From: JBLWXV01 sp048267245
GTDB taxonomy: Bacteria > Bdellovibrionota > Bacteriovoracia > Bacteriovoracales > Bacteriovoracaceae
Length of the DNA stretch: 64,000 nt
Direction: 5' to 3'
Assembly: GCA_048267245.1 (NCBI GenBank)
Contig: JBLWXV010000001.1
Location: 868,001-932,000, forward strand
Positions 24,176 to 32,009 of this stretch are shown here, one piece after another (within the stretch, counting starts at the first letter, position 1; each line of letters begins with the position of its first letter). Both the position numbers and the translations under genes were made by a program. The notes under the pieces are model-generated. The model saw nothing but the letters and a program-made list of their open reading frames with translations, did no database searches and was not told where the DNA came from.

Positions 24176-24399
24176 ATCCTTTCCCAAAATACTTTTTCTT
24201 TCTGTGAGATATCTTTAAATGTGATTAGGCAATACTGAATACCACAGCCATGATCCCCAGAAATAAATCCTCTTAAGCTCTTATCTGCAAAAGGTATGTC
24301 TGCAACAATATTTCGATTGCATGCAGGGCATTTTCCAGAAGAGATCTTAAGGCCGTATTTTTCAGACCAGCTATCCATAGCTTCTTGTGGGAAAAGCAT
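24151..24399 (-). CDS. Small zinc-ribbon-like protein
   Basis: The 82-residue product has a CPAC motif followed 29 residues on by HGCGIQYC, so a four-ligand zinc site is plausible. It is the last gene of the element before the tRNA. No family is recognised; such proteins can bind DNA or act as small regulators. Confidence 0.55.
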   Translation of the reverse strand: MLFPQEAMDSWSEKYGLKISSGKCPACNRNIVADIPFADKSLRGFISGDHGCGIQYCLITFKDISQKEKVFWERMAQGVAAP

Positions 24400-24929
24400 T
24401 CTTATTGCCTTATTTTATTTTTATAAATTGATTATTTATTAACTTTTTGTATATTTCAAATTCTTTTTACAGCTAACGTTTTTGGTCTGTAAATGAACAA
24501 TTCTTTACCTTTCTCTTCTACTTTTAGTTTTTCAATAGTGAACTTTGATATGATAGTTTTCAGCACATGTTTTTTTTAACCTGAAGCAGGGTGTTGTGAG
24601 TCCCTCTTCAAACAGTTCTAATCCTATAAGGCTTTGCATCTCTATTGATGTCCATAAATCTCCTGTAGTGATTGGGACAGCTACTTCTAGCTGATGCCTC
24701 GGGAGTGTCGTCGTTTTCCTGTTTTTGCAGGTAAGATTCCTCGACTACTGAAGGCTTGTTTTTAATTCTTACTTGGCAGCGATTAAGTCACAAAACAGCA
24801 GCAGCTAGAGTGACTTGCTGTTTTCTAGTGTCACATATCAAAAAGAAGGATTGGTAACTCTAGGAAAACCTGTTGTTGAAAAAACAAAAGTTTACATAAA
24901 AAAAACCAATCAACATAAATTGGCTTAGC
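24400..24929. other. Gene-free right end of the element
   Basis: I see no convincing gene in these 530 bases. A 9-bp inverted repeat, AAAACAGCA at 24792-24800 and TGCTGTTTT at 24816-24824, is the only strong structure and resembles a terminator for transcripts from the left or an integrase arm site. The rest is AT-rich. Confidence 0.5.
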
Positions 24930-24950
24930 GAAAAATGGTCGGACCGACTG
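24930..24950. repeat. Right attachment site (attR) inside tRNA-Pro 3' end
   Basis: These 21 bases are identical to 15086-15106 and cover the 3' acceptor strand, encoded CCA and following T-run of the tRNA gene. Confidence 0.85.
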
Positions 24951-25010
24951 GAATTGAACCAGCGACCTCTTGTCCCCCAGACAAGCGCGCTACCCCTGCG
25001 CTACGATCCG
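24936..25010 (-). tRNA. tRNA-Pro (anticodon GGG)
   Basis: On the minus strand the 75-nt gene folds into a cloverleaf: acceptor CGGATCG with CGGTCCG (one U-G pair), D stem GCGC/GCGC, anticodon stem CTTGT/ACAAG with loop CTGGGGG, T arm GCTGG-TTCAATT-CCAGT, discriminator A and an encoded CCA. C1-G72 and the GGG anticodon identify proline. The element has integrated at the 3' end without harming the gene. Confidence 0.95.
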
Positions 25011-25169
25011 ACTATTCAATGTGAAGCGCCCAATTTATCGTGGTGTGAGGGCCCTTGTCCAGCAAAATGAGGCTTGTGCATAGGGTAAGTAGCTGTTATC
25101 TCGATAAAGTAGGTCTGTAAGAATGACAGAGGTAATTGCGATTATCTTGCGCTGTGTCACGATGGGGAA

Positions 25170-26564
25170 ATGTATAGAATAAAGTCCCTGGTTTTGGGGG
25201 CCATCCTCACTCTCTTGGCTTCATGTGGCGCAGGTAATTCCTCTGGGCCCGCGAGCGTTAGTCTGCCTCCTCATGAGCGCAGCGAGAGTGTTGTTACCAA
25301 CTCTTCAATTGAAGAAGTACTGGCAAAGTCAAATCTAGAGTGTGGACTCTCGGGAGAGTCTTGTCCTACTGGACTTGCTCTTTTGGTTGGCATTGATCAG
25401 GGGAAGTCTTACCGCTGTAGTGCTTTCGTACTTGATAATGGACTCGTCTATACCAACTCTCATTGTGTGCCGGAGCGCTTTAGTGGCAGGGCCGGTGTGA
25501 ATTGTAGTGACTCAATCGGGCTAGTTTTTAATATCAACGGTCAGATGAAGCGTGTGAGCTGCGAGAGCATTGTGAATTCTACTTCTCTTGCGCGAACAGG
25601 CGTTCAAGACGTGGCAGTTCTCAAGGTTGAAGTTCCAAAAGAAGTGCGTCCTTTTAAGAGTGAACTTAGATCGCGATATTCCGGAGAGCGAGTGAGCATT
25701 CTTAAAGTTGACCCCAAGGGACTTTGGAACGGTGAAGTGAGTAGGGTCACGTGTTCACTCAAAATGAATACATTCTTTGGAGAGTTCTTTGATGGGCCAC
25801 AGTCTCCGGCCCTCAATACTCTGGGCTGCGAGACCATGGGGGGAAACTCTGGGTCGCCCATTATTGATCGCAACGGCTTTGTCCTTGGAATTCATCAAGC
25901 TTCGATCAAAGATAAGTCTGATCTTGGCGCAAGAATCCTCGATCACTTTATTTCAAAAGATTTCTCATCTCTAGGAACGGCGACAAACATCAGTTGTCTT
26001 TGCAAGGATTTTGGAATTAATCAAAGTTGTCATTCACTCCCCGCTAGTTGTCAGGATATAGGATTAAGCGGAAGTGATCGTCGCCGCTCACAAATTGTCG
26101 AAACAGAAATGATCAAGAAGAATGGCGATCTAGCTCTAAAGATTCTCAATAAAATGAGCAGTGGGCTTTCGAGTTCAATTCGCTGGGAGGTGGCCTATGG
26201 CCATCGCATTCTAAGCGAGCAGAGTGTTGGCGCCCTTAGAGTGAATCTCATGGTCGCCCCAAAGTGTATAAGCTCTGAATCTGGTTTTAATAACACTATA
26301 GAAGCTAAGAGTAGCGAAATTCGTGAGACCACTCATCAAATTGAAGTGGAAGCACCCTTTTGCAAAGTTAACATGAGCTTTAATGGGCTCTTTGATATTG
26401 AGAATCTCTCCATCGACCAAGACTCTTGCCAAACTTCACGCATGGTTCTCTATTTGAGAAATGTTGGCGGTAAATGGGAGGGTGAGTCTCAGTTTGTAGA
26501 TGCCAACATCACTTCAGAAGATAGACCTTATTCATTTCACTTCACCCTCCCGCGCTGTCAATAA
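25170..26564 (+). CDS. Lipoprotein trypsin-like serine protease
   Basis: The 464-residue product has a leader with lipobox LLASC. The chymotrypsin-type triad is visible: His in YTNSHCVP, Asp in VQDVAVLKV, Ser in ETMGGNSGSP. A Cys-rich C-terminal extension of about 200 residues follows (LCKDFGINQSCHSLPASC) and may anchor or select substrates. A surface or periplasmic protease fits a predatory or scavenging lifestyle (inference). The gene stands alone beside the tRNA. Confidence 0.9.
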   Translation: MYRIKSLVLGAILTLLASCGAGNSSGPASVSLPPHERSESVVTNSSIEEVLAKSNLECGLSGESCPTGLALLVGIDQGKSYRCSAFVLDNGLVYTNSHCVPERFSGRAGVNCSDSIGLVFNINGQMKRVSCESIVNSTSLARTGVQDVAVLKVEVPKEVRPFKSELRSRYSGERVSILKVDPKGLWNGEVSRVTCSLKMNTFFGEFFDGPQSPALNTLGCETMGGNSGSPIIDRNGFVLGIHQASIKDKSDLGARILDHFISKDFSSLGTATNISCLCKDFGINQSCHSLPASCQDIGLSGSDRRRSQIVETEMIKKNGDLALKILNKMSSGLSSSIRWEVAYGHRILSEQSVGALRVNLMVAPKCISSESGFNNTIEAKSSEIRETTHQIEVEAPFCKVNMSFNGLFDIENLSIDQDSCQTSRMVLYLRNVGGKWEGESQFVDANITSEDRPYSFHFTLPRCQ

Positions 26565-26614
26565 ATCTAGCAAAGATTAACTATTCGTTAGATCAATACA
26601 TAGTATTGGTCGCT

Positions 26615-26631
26615 CTGGCCTCATCCCTGCA
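26615..26631 (+). promoter_or_regulatory. Possible sigma-54 promoter before the barrel protein gene
   Basis: CTGGCC and CTGCA have GG and GC ten bases apart; the -12 element deviates at one base. The predicted start is near 26642, 53 bases before the ATG. Confidence 0.45.
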
Positions 26632-26694
26632 ATTAAGCCAAATGTTTTTGCGAGTCATTACGACTTAATTACTTTTTTTGCAGGAGAATGAACG

Positions 26695-27228
26695 ATGAAT
26701 TTAAAAAATGTAATGATGTTACTTACAATTGTTGGAATTTTCTCTCTGACTTTGGTGAGTGCACAGGACAGTGTGATCGAGCGCAAGTGGGATGAGTCCA
26801 CTGGCATTTCAAAAGTGTACTTTGGTTACACTGGAACAACGCCTGATGTGGGCGTTTCTCACGAGCGTCGCTTAAAAAATCTTGGCTGGGATGTCCTCGC
26901 ACTCTTTAGTGCTGATGATGATGACGGCGTTGAAGTGAGAGATGAGCAGTATCACCTCTCTTCGTCACTTATCTATCACGTTGTGGATAAGAGCGCTGGA
27001 GACGTATATGTCGGGACTGGTCTTTCTGCCGTACTTCATAATGATACTGGTGTGAGAAATGACGATACCGAATTTGCGATGGGCCCCTTGGTTAAAGTGG
27101 GAGCTTCTTACTATTTTAATAATAAATGGTCGCTTGGTCTTGAGTATTTAAATGTCTTTAACTGGACCAATGATATGCTACGCGGTTCGCAAGAGTATGC
27201 ACTGGTTAACCTAGGTCTTACCTACTAA
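26695..27228 (+). CDS. Outer-membrane beta-barrel protein
   Basis: The 177-residue product has a signal peptide ending at VSAQ. The mature part alternates hydrophobic and polar residues, with Gly/Tyr strand ends (KVYFGYTGTTP, GDVYVGTGLSAVL, SYYFNNKWSLGLEY), and ends in VNLGLTY, an aromatic-terminal final strand typical of outer-membrane barrels. An acidic loop (SADDDDGVE) may bind cations. A strong AGGAG site precedes the ATG. The specific family is not certain. Confidence 0.75.
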   Translation: MNLKNVMMLLTIVGIFSLTLVSAQDSVIERKWDESTGISKVYFGYTGTTPDVGVSHERRLKNLGWDVLALFSADDDDGVEVRDEQYHLSSSLIYHVVDKSAGDVYVGTGLSAVLHNDTGVRNDDTEFAMGPLVKVGASYYFNNKWSLGLEYLNVFNWTNDMLRGSQEYALVNLGLTY

Positions 27229-27265
27229 GAAATTGTCTAGCGAATGTTTGTGCTGACTAAGGTGG

Positions 27266-27282
27266 TCGGCACAGCTTTTGCT
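27266..27282 (+). promoter_or_regulatory. Sigma-54 promoter of the stress operon
   Basis: CGGCAC and TTTTGCT give GG and GC exactly ten bases apart with a near-consensus -24 (GGCAC) and -12 (TTGC). The predicted start is near 27293, 38 bases before the first ATG. Confidence 0.6.
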
Positions 27283-27330
27283 TCTAATTTATAAAAAATA
27301 TCTCATAAACCAACAGAAGAAGGAGTTTTT

Positions 27331-27828
27331 ATGAGCACTGAAGTAACAGGAATTTTTAATAATGTAGATCGCGCCCAATCAGCGGTGAACACTCTTGTGA
27401 ATATGGGGATTCCCCGTCAAAAGATTAGTGTTCTCATGAGTGATGATGTGGGGAGAAAGAATTTTAAAATTGAGGAGAACTCTAAAGCTCCTGAAGGAGT
27501 CGCTTCAGGTGCAGTTGCCGGTGGAGCGATTGGTGCAATTGCTGCAGGTCTTACTGCGGTGGGAACTGTCACCATGACAGGAGGAATAGGGCTACTAGCA
27601 GCTGGCCCACTGGTCGCTGCTCTTGCTGGTGGTGGTGCTGGTGCTGGGGTTGGTGGACTCGTTGGAGGCCTAATTGGCGCTGGTATGAGTGAGAATGAAG
27701 CAAAGTTAGTTGAAAAAAACCTAAGCTCAGGAAGTGTTCTCATCGGTGTTGAGACTCCAGACAATATGTCTGAAGAAGTTAAGGCCACCTTTAAAACTAG
27801 TGGCGCAGAATCAATTACAAAGCATTAG
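27331..27828 (+). CDS. General-stress-type protein with glycine zipper
   Basis: The 165-residue product begins with the YflT/GsiB-like 'Heat induced stress' pattern (VTGIFNNVDRAQSAVNTLVN, then a short helix). The middle, about 60-120, is a Gly/Ala-rich membrane-type segment with glycine-zipper spacing. The tail is helical. It follows GAAGGAG and starts an operon with superoxide dismutase, a DUF2383 protein and glutamate dehydrogenase. It may act in envelope stress. Confidence 0.7.
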   Translation: MSTEVTGIFNNVDRAQSAVNTLVNMGIPRQKISVLMSDDVGRKNFKIEENSKAPEGVASGAVAGGAIGAIAAGLTAVGTVTMTGGIGLLAAGPLVAALAGGGAGAGVGGLVGGLIGAGMSENEAKLVEKNLSSGSVLIGVETPDNMSEEVKATFKTSGAESITKH

Positions 27829-27836
27829 GAGTTCCT

Positions 27837-28385
27837 ATGTTTAATAAGAGTAAAACAACTCTTTTCATACTCGCACTGGGTCTGCTTCTTGTGGGTTGCC
27901 AAGATGAGAGTAGTGAGTCGCGCGCCAGAGCAGAGATTAAGACTAAGGTCTACGATACCAACGGCAAAGAGCTTGGTGTGGTGACATTTGCGGCCGGTGA
28001 TGAGGGAACACTTATCACCGCCAATTTTAAGGGACTCGGCCCAAGCAAGACCCATGGTTTTCACATCCATGAAAATGGCGTTTGTGAGGGAGACTTTAAA
28101 ACTGCTGGCGGACACTTTAATCCAAGTGGTCATGCGCATGGAAGTCCTGGCATGGAATCGCATGCGGGAGATCTTGGCAATATCACGGCCGATGATAAAG
28201 GAAATGCGAGCTTTAATTATGTCTCTAAGCAACTCACTGTGGACGCAACATCTCATGGGATCATCGGCAAGACAGTCGTTATTCACATGGGTGAGGACGA
28301 CCTTGAGAGCCAGCCCTCTGGAGATGCGGGAAATCGCATGGGCTGTGGAGTAATTTCAATGACTGGTACTGCATTTTCAGAGTAG
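27837..28385 (+). CDS. sodC: Cu/Zn superoxide dismutase, lipoprotein
   Basis: The 182-residue product has lipobox LLVGC. All main metal and active-site motifs are present: HGFHIHENGVC (two Cu ligands and the first Cys), GGHFNPSGHAHG (bridging and Zn His), SHAGDLGN (Zn ligands), VVIHMGEDD (Cu His), and GNRMGCGVI (active-site Arg and second Cys). It converts superoxide to peroxide and oxygen in the periplasm or at the membrane. It lies eight bases behind the stress-type gene. Confidence 0.97.
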   Translation: MFNKSKTTLFILALGLLLVGCQDESSESRARAEIKTKVYDTNGKELGVVTFAAGDEGTLITANFKGLGPSKTHGFHIHENGVCEGDFKTAGGHFNPSGHAHGSPGMESHAGDLGNITADDKGNASFNYVSKQLTVDATSHGIIGKTVVIHMGEDDLESQPSGDAGNRMGCGVISMTGTAFSE

Positions 28386-28406
28386 TGCCCAAAAAAGGAT
28401 TTTATA

Positions 28407-28883
28407 ATGGAAATGGATAACACAATTAATTCGACTTCAACTCCAATGACAACGAGAGTTCACGCTCAAGATCTCGATGAGATTTTAAGAGGTGAAATCT
28501 CGGCGGTTGAAGCCTATGAACAAGTAGAAGAGAAGGTTCGTAAAGATCCAGAAGTTTATCGTTTGCGCGAGTTCAGAAATGACCACGCTCAGGCGGTGCG
28601 CTACTGGACAGAGCAATCTTCTTCGTCAGGAATGAAGCCTGAGGAGAGCTCAAGCATTTGGGGGACTGCGGTTGAAGCCTTCGTTGGCCTCTCAAAACTT
28701 GTGGGGGAAGAGACCGCACTACGCGCGCTTAAGAAAGGCGAGGAGCATGGGCTTTCAAATTACAAGTCAATGCTTGAGAGTGAAGGACTAACGAACGCTC
28801 AAAAAACAGAGATTCGAAATCGCTTCATTCCTCGTCAAGAGGCCCACATTGAAAGTATTAATGCTCTCTTAAAATTGCACTAG
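28407..28883 (+). CDS. DUF2383 (PA2169-type) four-helix protein
   Basis: The 158-residue product has the DUF2383 layout: LDEILRGEISAVEAYEQV, a helix with FRNDHAQAVRYW, an alpha-hairpin and a last EAHIESINALL helix. The family looks ferritin-like (Glu and His on a four-helix bundle), although the metal has not been established. In this operon, next to superoxide dismutase, it may help against oxidative stress. AAGGA lies before the ATG. Confidence 0.8.
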   Translation: MEMDNTINSTSTPMTTRVHAQDLDEILRGEISAVEAYEQVEEKVRKDPEVYRLREFRNDHAQAVRYWTEQSSSSGMKPEESSSIWGTAVEAFVGLSKLVGEETALRALKKGEEHGLSNYKSMLESEGLTNAQKTEIRNRFIPRQEAHIESINALLKLH

Positions 28884-28891
28884 GAGCTTTT

Positions 28892-30223
28892 ATGTCGATC
28901 AGAGATAAAATTGATCATTTACTCGCCCACCATCACTCTTACGAGAGTGAATTTCGTCATGCAGTTTTTGAGGTGCTGAATGATGTCATTAATGGTGAGA
29001 GCGACCTCACTGAAGCGCAGATGGCCAGCTTTTTTGAGAGGATGATCGAGCCTGATCGAACCATCCGATTTAAAGTGGAGTGGTTTGATGATCAAAACGT
29101 TCTGCATGTGAATCGTGGCTACCGGGTGCAATTTAACAATGACCTGGGTCCCTACAAAGGGGGGCTCAGGTTTCATCCCACGGTCAATTTGAGTATTTTA
29201 AAATTTCTAGGCTTTGAGCAAATTTTTAAAAATGCACTCACTGGTTTTCCAATGGGTGGGGCCAAGGGAGGCTCTGACTTTGATCCCAAGGGCAAGTCTC
29301 CCCATGAAGTGAGACGCTTCTGCGACTCCTTCATGAGTGAGCTCTATAAGCATATCGGAGCAGATATTGATATTCCCGCTGGCGATATCGGAGTGGGGGA
29401 GCGAGAGATTGGTTACCTCTATGGGCATTATCTCAAGTTAACAAATCGCTATACCGGAGTGTTGACGGGAAAGCACCCTAGCTTTGGTGGAAGTTGTGGA
29501 CGAGTAGAAGCGACTGGGTATGGCGCTGCGATGATCTTAAAGCACGCGACTGAGTATCATCATCAAGACCTAAAAAAAATGAGAGTGCTCATCTCTGGTT
29601 CTGGAAATGTGGCGCTTCATGCGGCAGAAAAATTGATTGATTATGGGGCCACTGTTCTAAGTATCTCAGACTCAGGTGGGACTCTCTATTTTAAAGAGGG
29701 AATTAAAGAAAGTGATCTGACTGAATTAAAGGATCTCAAATTTAAGCTGAGAGGGCGTCTGCGCGACTTTCATGGGACGCGCTCAACTTACCTCGAAGGG
29801 GAAAAGCCCTGGGCGTTGGAAGGGGATGTGGCCATGCCCTGTGCAACCCAAGATGAACTCAATGGGATCGACGCCCTAAAATTGATCGATAATGGCGTTC
29901 AGGTTTTTTGTGAAGGTGCAAATATGCCTCTCACTCCAGAAGCACTTGAGGTCGTTGCAGGAAGGGGGATTATCTTTCTACCAGGCAAAGCTGCCAATGC
30001 TGGGGGGGTTGCCGTCTCAAACCTAGAGCGCAGCCAAAATGCCACCCACCGAACGGCAAGTTTTGCTGAAGCTCTTACTCGTCTTGAGGAAGTGATGGAG
30101 AAGATTCATCAAAATTGCCTCAAATATGTTGATCGCGTTGATGGAGTAATCCCTTATAAAATGGGGGCGAATCTCTATTCCTTTCACAAGCTCTATGAAA
30201 CTTCAAAATTTCTAAGAGGCTAG
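28892..30223 (+). CDS. gdhA: Glutamate dehydrogenase (NADP-type)
   Basis: The 443-residue length is normal for the hexameric bacterial enzyme. Signatures: YKGGLRFHPTVNLSILKFLGFEQ (split here for length, residues about 88-110), the catalytic GGAKGGSDFDPKGKSP, VGEREIGYLYGHY, and the Rossmann motif SGSGNVALHAAEKL. It aminates 2-oxoglutarate to glutamate with NAD(P)H. AGGAG precedes the ATG, eight bases after the DUF2383 gene. Pairing with sigma-54 is natural for nitrogen metabolism, although the first operon genes point to stress. Note a G7 run near 30003 within the gene; the frame is intact. Confidence 0.97.
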   Translation: MSIRDKIDHLLAHHHSYESEFRHAVFEVLNDVINGESDLTEAQMASFFERMIEPDRTIRFKVEWFDDQNVLHVNRGYRVQFNNDLGPYKGGLRFHPTVNLSILKFLGFEQIFKNALTGFPMGGAKGGSDFDPKGKSPHEVRRFCDSFMSELYKHIGADIDIPAGDIGVGEREIGYLYGHYLKLTNRYTGVLTGKHPSFGGSCGRVEATGYGAAMILKHATEYHHQDLKKMRVLISGSGNVALHAAEKLIDYGATVLSISDSGGTLYFKEGIKESDLTELKDLKFKLRGRLRDFHGTRSTYLEGEKPWALEGDVAMPCATQDELNGIDALKLIDNGVQVFCEGANMPLTPEALEVVAGRGIIFLPGKAANAGGVAVSNLERSQNATHRTASFAEALTRLEEVMEKIHQNCLKYVDRVDGVIPYKMGANLYSFHKLYETSKFLRG

Positions 30224-30266
30224 AAATCTCTTTTGAGCTTGAGGACTATCAATTAGAATCAATTTC

Positions 30267-30542
30267 ATGAATTGGTTTCTCTATATTCTAAGAACTGATG
30301 GCGAGCGACTCTATGTAGGAGTCACTCCCAATCTCATCAAGCGCTGGCACACACACAAGAGTGGCAAGGGTGCCAAATTTACGCGTGCCTTTTCACCCAT
30401 TGAAGTTGTCTTTGTGAAAAATTGTGAAAATCGCTCAGAGGCCCAGGTTTTAGAAGCGCGATACAAGAAACTAACCACCAATCAGAAGTGGCACCGTGTC
30501 CTGGCCCAATTTGAAGGGGATTGGAGTGACGATCTTCTCTAG
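30267..30542 (+). CDS. GIY-YIG domain protein (UPF0213/YhbQ-type)
   Basis: The 91-residue product has the complete GIY-YIG core: WFLYILRTDGERLYVGVTPNL with conserved Arg in RWHTHKSGKGAKFTR, Glu in EAQVLEARYK. TAGAAT lies seven bases before the ATG, and no ribosome site is seen, so the mRNA may be leaderless. Family members are small nuclease-like proteins of unclear role. The end overlaps the convergent gene by four bases. Confidence 0.93.
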   Translation: MNWFLYILRTDGERLYVGVTPNLIKRWHTHKSGKGAKFTRAFSPIEVVFVKNCENRSEAQVLEARYKKLTTNQKWHRVLAQFEGDWSDDLL

Positions 30543-30799
30543 TCTTCGTCGTCTTCGAAGTCTCTGTGGTCGTAGTAATCGCTCTCATCGCCTGGAGGAT
30601 TTTGCAATTCTTGGGGGTAGCTCGGATCGTATTTCTCGTGAATTCCATATGGACAGTGAGTGCAGCCGCTTTGACAGCAAAAACCACGTTTTTTAAGAAA
30701 GTGGGCAGTGAATATCATCAGCCCATCTTCGTTGTAGTAGAAATCTTTGCCCTCGATTAGATTGCTCAAAACGAGTGTCTCCTCAGTGTTTTTAGTCAT
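30539..30799 (-). CDS. DUF5522 family Cys-rich protein
   Basis: The 86-residue product contains GFCCQSGCTHCPYG, with four Cys in a CCxxxCxxC array, preceded by FYYNEDGLMIFTAHFL. This is the DUF5522 pattern, often described as a possible metal-binding or Fe-S motif; role unknown. The last 15 residues are very acidic. It shares four bases with the GIY-YIG gene. Confidence 0.85.
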   Translation of the reverse strand: MTKNTEETLVLSNLIEGKDFYYNEDGLMIFTAHFLKKRGFCCQSGCTHCPYGIHEKYDPSYPQELQNPPGDESDYYDHRDFEDDED

Positions 30800-30840
30800 A
30801 GCAGCATGCCCTTTTCTCTTACTTTTTGCAAGATGAAGGG

Positions 30841-31932
30841 ATGAAGAAACGCATTTTAGTGATCCTTAAGGGATTTCCGAGGATTTCGGAGACATTTATT
30901 CTTCAAGAGCTTCTCTCACTCGAAGAGGATTTTGAGCTCACGCTTTACTCCCTGAAGGGAGCGCGCGAGAGTTTTACACACCCTCGGGTAAAGGATTTGC
31001 GTGCTCAGGTTTTCTATCAAGACCCAGGCCTAGATTATCACGACCCTGCCCAATTAGAACTCTGCCTCTCTCGCCTGCCTAAGATTGATTTGGTTTATTC
31101 TCACTTTCTTCACGACCCTTCGCTCTTTGGCCTTACTGTGGCAAATGCACTTAAGGTTCCTCTGATTTGCTCTGGTCATGCGGTTGATATTTACACCACA
31201 CCAATCGAGCAACTAGAAAAAGTTATCTCAAAAGCTCGAAAGGTTTTTATTTGTCACAGTCATGGGCACGAGTATTTGGCCAGTCACTTTCCAAGCTACA
31301 AGAATCGACTATTACTCTTGCCCCACGGGATTGATTGCAAGCAATTTGATCACTTCCCACAAGAGCGCAAGAAGAATCACTTTCTTAGTGTTGGGCGCTT
31401 GGTGCAAAAGAAAGGCTACGCCGAAATACTCAACGCCTTGGCGAAATTTAAAGCGGCCGGCAATCAATTTCACTACCACATTGTAGGCGAGGGGGCTCTG
31501 CGACCAGAATTGGATGAATTGATTGCAAGACTAAATCTTCAAAGCGAAGTAAGTCTTTTAGGGGCCAGAGAGAGTGGAGAAGTTAAACTCCTGTATCAAA
31601 CTTGCTCTCTTTTTTTACTGGCACCGACCCCCACCGAATCCGGAGATCGCGATGGAATACCCAACGTACTTCTTGAGGCCATGGCCAGTTCTATTCCTGT
31701 GATTTGCAAGTCACTGCCGGGGCTCGAGAATATTGTTATTCCTGGTGAGACTGCTCAGGTATTTGCCGAGGGAGTCTCGGACTTATTCTCGGAGCTCGTT
31801 AACTTTGCGCAACGAGACGCAGCTTCAATTGCGGCGCAATGCAAGCGAGCAAAGCAGCTAGTGACTGCGAGCTTTGATGCGAGCATACACTTGGCAGAGC
31901 TTAAGAAACTTCTAGGGCAGGAATTGTCTTGA
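30841..31932 (+). CDS. Group 1 (GT4) glycosyltransferase
   Basis: I use ATG 30841; an in-frame TTG at 30826 is possible. The 363-residue product has an N-terminal Rossmann half (ILVILKGFPRISETFILQEL) and a C-terminal donor-binding half with FLSVGRLVQKKGY and DGIPNVLLEAMASSIPVI, the E-x7-E region of GT4 enzymes. It is paralogous to the glycosyltransferase at 56612. It probably builds a surface glycan or lipid glycan; no cluster is nearby to name the product. Confidence 0.9.
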   Translation: MKKRILVILKGFPRISETFILQELLSLEEDFELTLYSLKGARESFTHPRVKDLRAQVFYQDPGLDYHDPAQLELCLSRLPKIDLVYSHFLHDPSLFGLTVANALKVPLICSGHAVDIYTTPIEQLEKVISKARKVFICHSHGHEYLASHFPSYKNRLLLLPHGIDCKQFDHFPQERKKNHFLSVGRLVQKKGYAEILNALAKFKAAGNQFHYHIVGEGALRPELDELIARLNLQSEVSLLGARESGEVKLLYQTCSLFLLAPTPTESGDRDGIPNVLLEAMASSIPVICKSLPGLENIVIPGETAQVFAEGVSDLFSELVNFAQRDAASIAAQCKRAKQLVTASFDASIHLAELKKLLGQELS

Positions 31933-31933
31933 T

Positions 31934-31972
31934 GTACACCGACTTGTGTACTTAATGGCATCCCAGTACAAT
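31934..31972 (+). promoter_or_regulatory. fadD promoter with operator-like dyad
   Basis: GTACAC, six bases, GTGTAC form a perfect dyad at 31934-31951. It overlaps the -35 TTGTGT at 31944, which is 17 bp from TACAAT at 31967. A fatty-acid-responsive repressor is plausible. Confidence 0.5.
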
Positions 31973-32009
31973 TTTTATTATTTTATCAATGGGAATAAAG
32001 AGGTTTTTT

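Larger units (their letters stand above)
15086..24950. mobile_element. Integrative element (about 9.9 kb) in tRNA-Pro, phage-satellite-like
   Basis: A perfect 21-bp repeat at 15086-15106 and 24930-24950 contains the last bases of tRNA-Pro, its encoded CCA and the T-run behind it, the typical footprint of a tyrosine integrase. An integrase gene lies 0.3 kb inside the left repeat. Contents: Sm-like protein, integrase, excisionase-type HTH, Rep-like protein, hairpin-rich noncoding region, ribbon-helix-helix protein, serine recombinase, HTH protein, lipoprotein, nucleotidyltransferase, terminase-small-subunit-like protein, and an ImmA/Xre pair. There are no capsid, tail or large-terminase genes and no conjugation genes. 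A phage satellite is the best guess; a degenerate prophage or plasmid-like integrative element is the alternative. Confidence 0.8.

Noticed and set aside
27417..27788. 123-residue Pro/Ala-rich minus-strand frame
   Set aside because: It is the shadow of the glycine-zipper gene.
30001..30009. G7 run in gdhA as a possible frameshift site
   Set aside because: The frame is intact and the protein is full length with all motifs.
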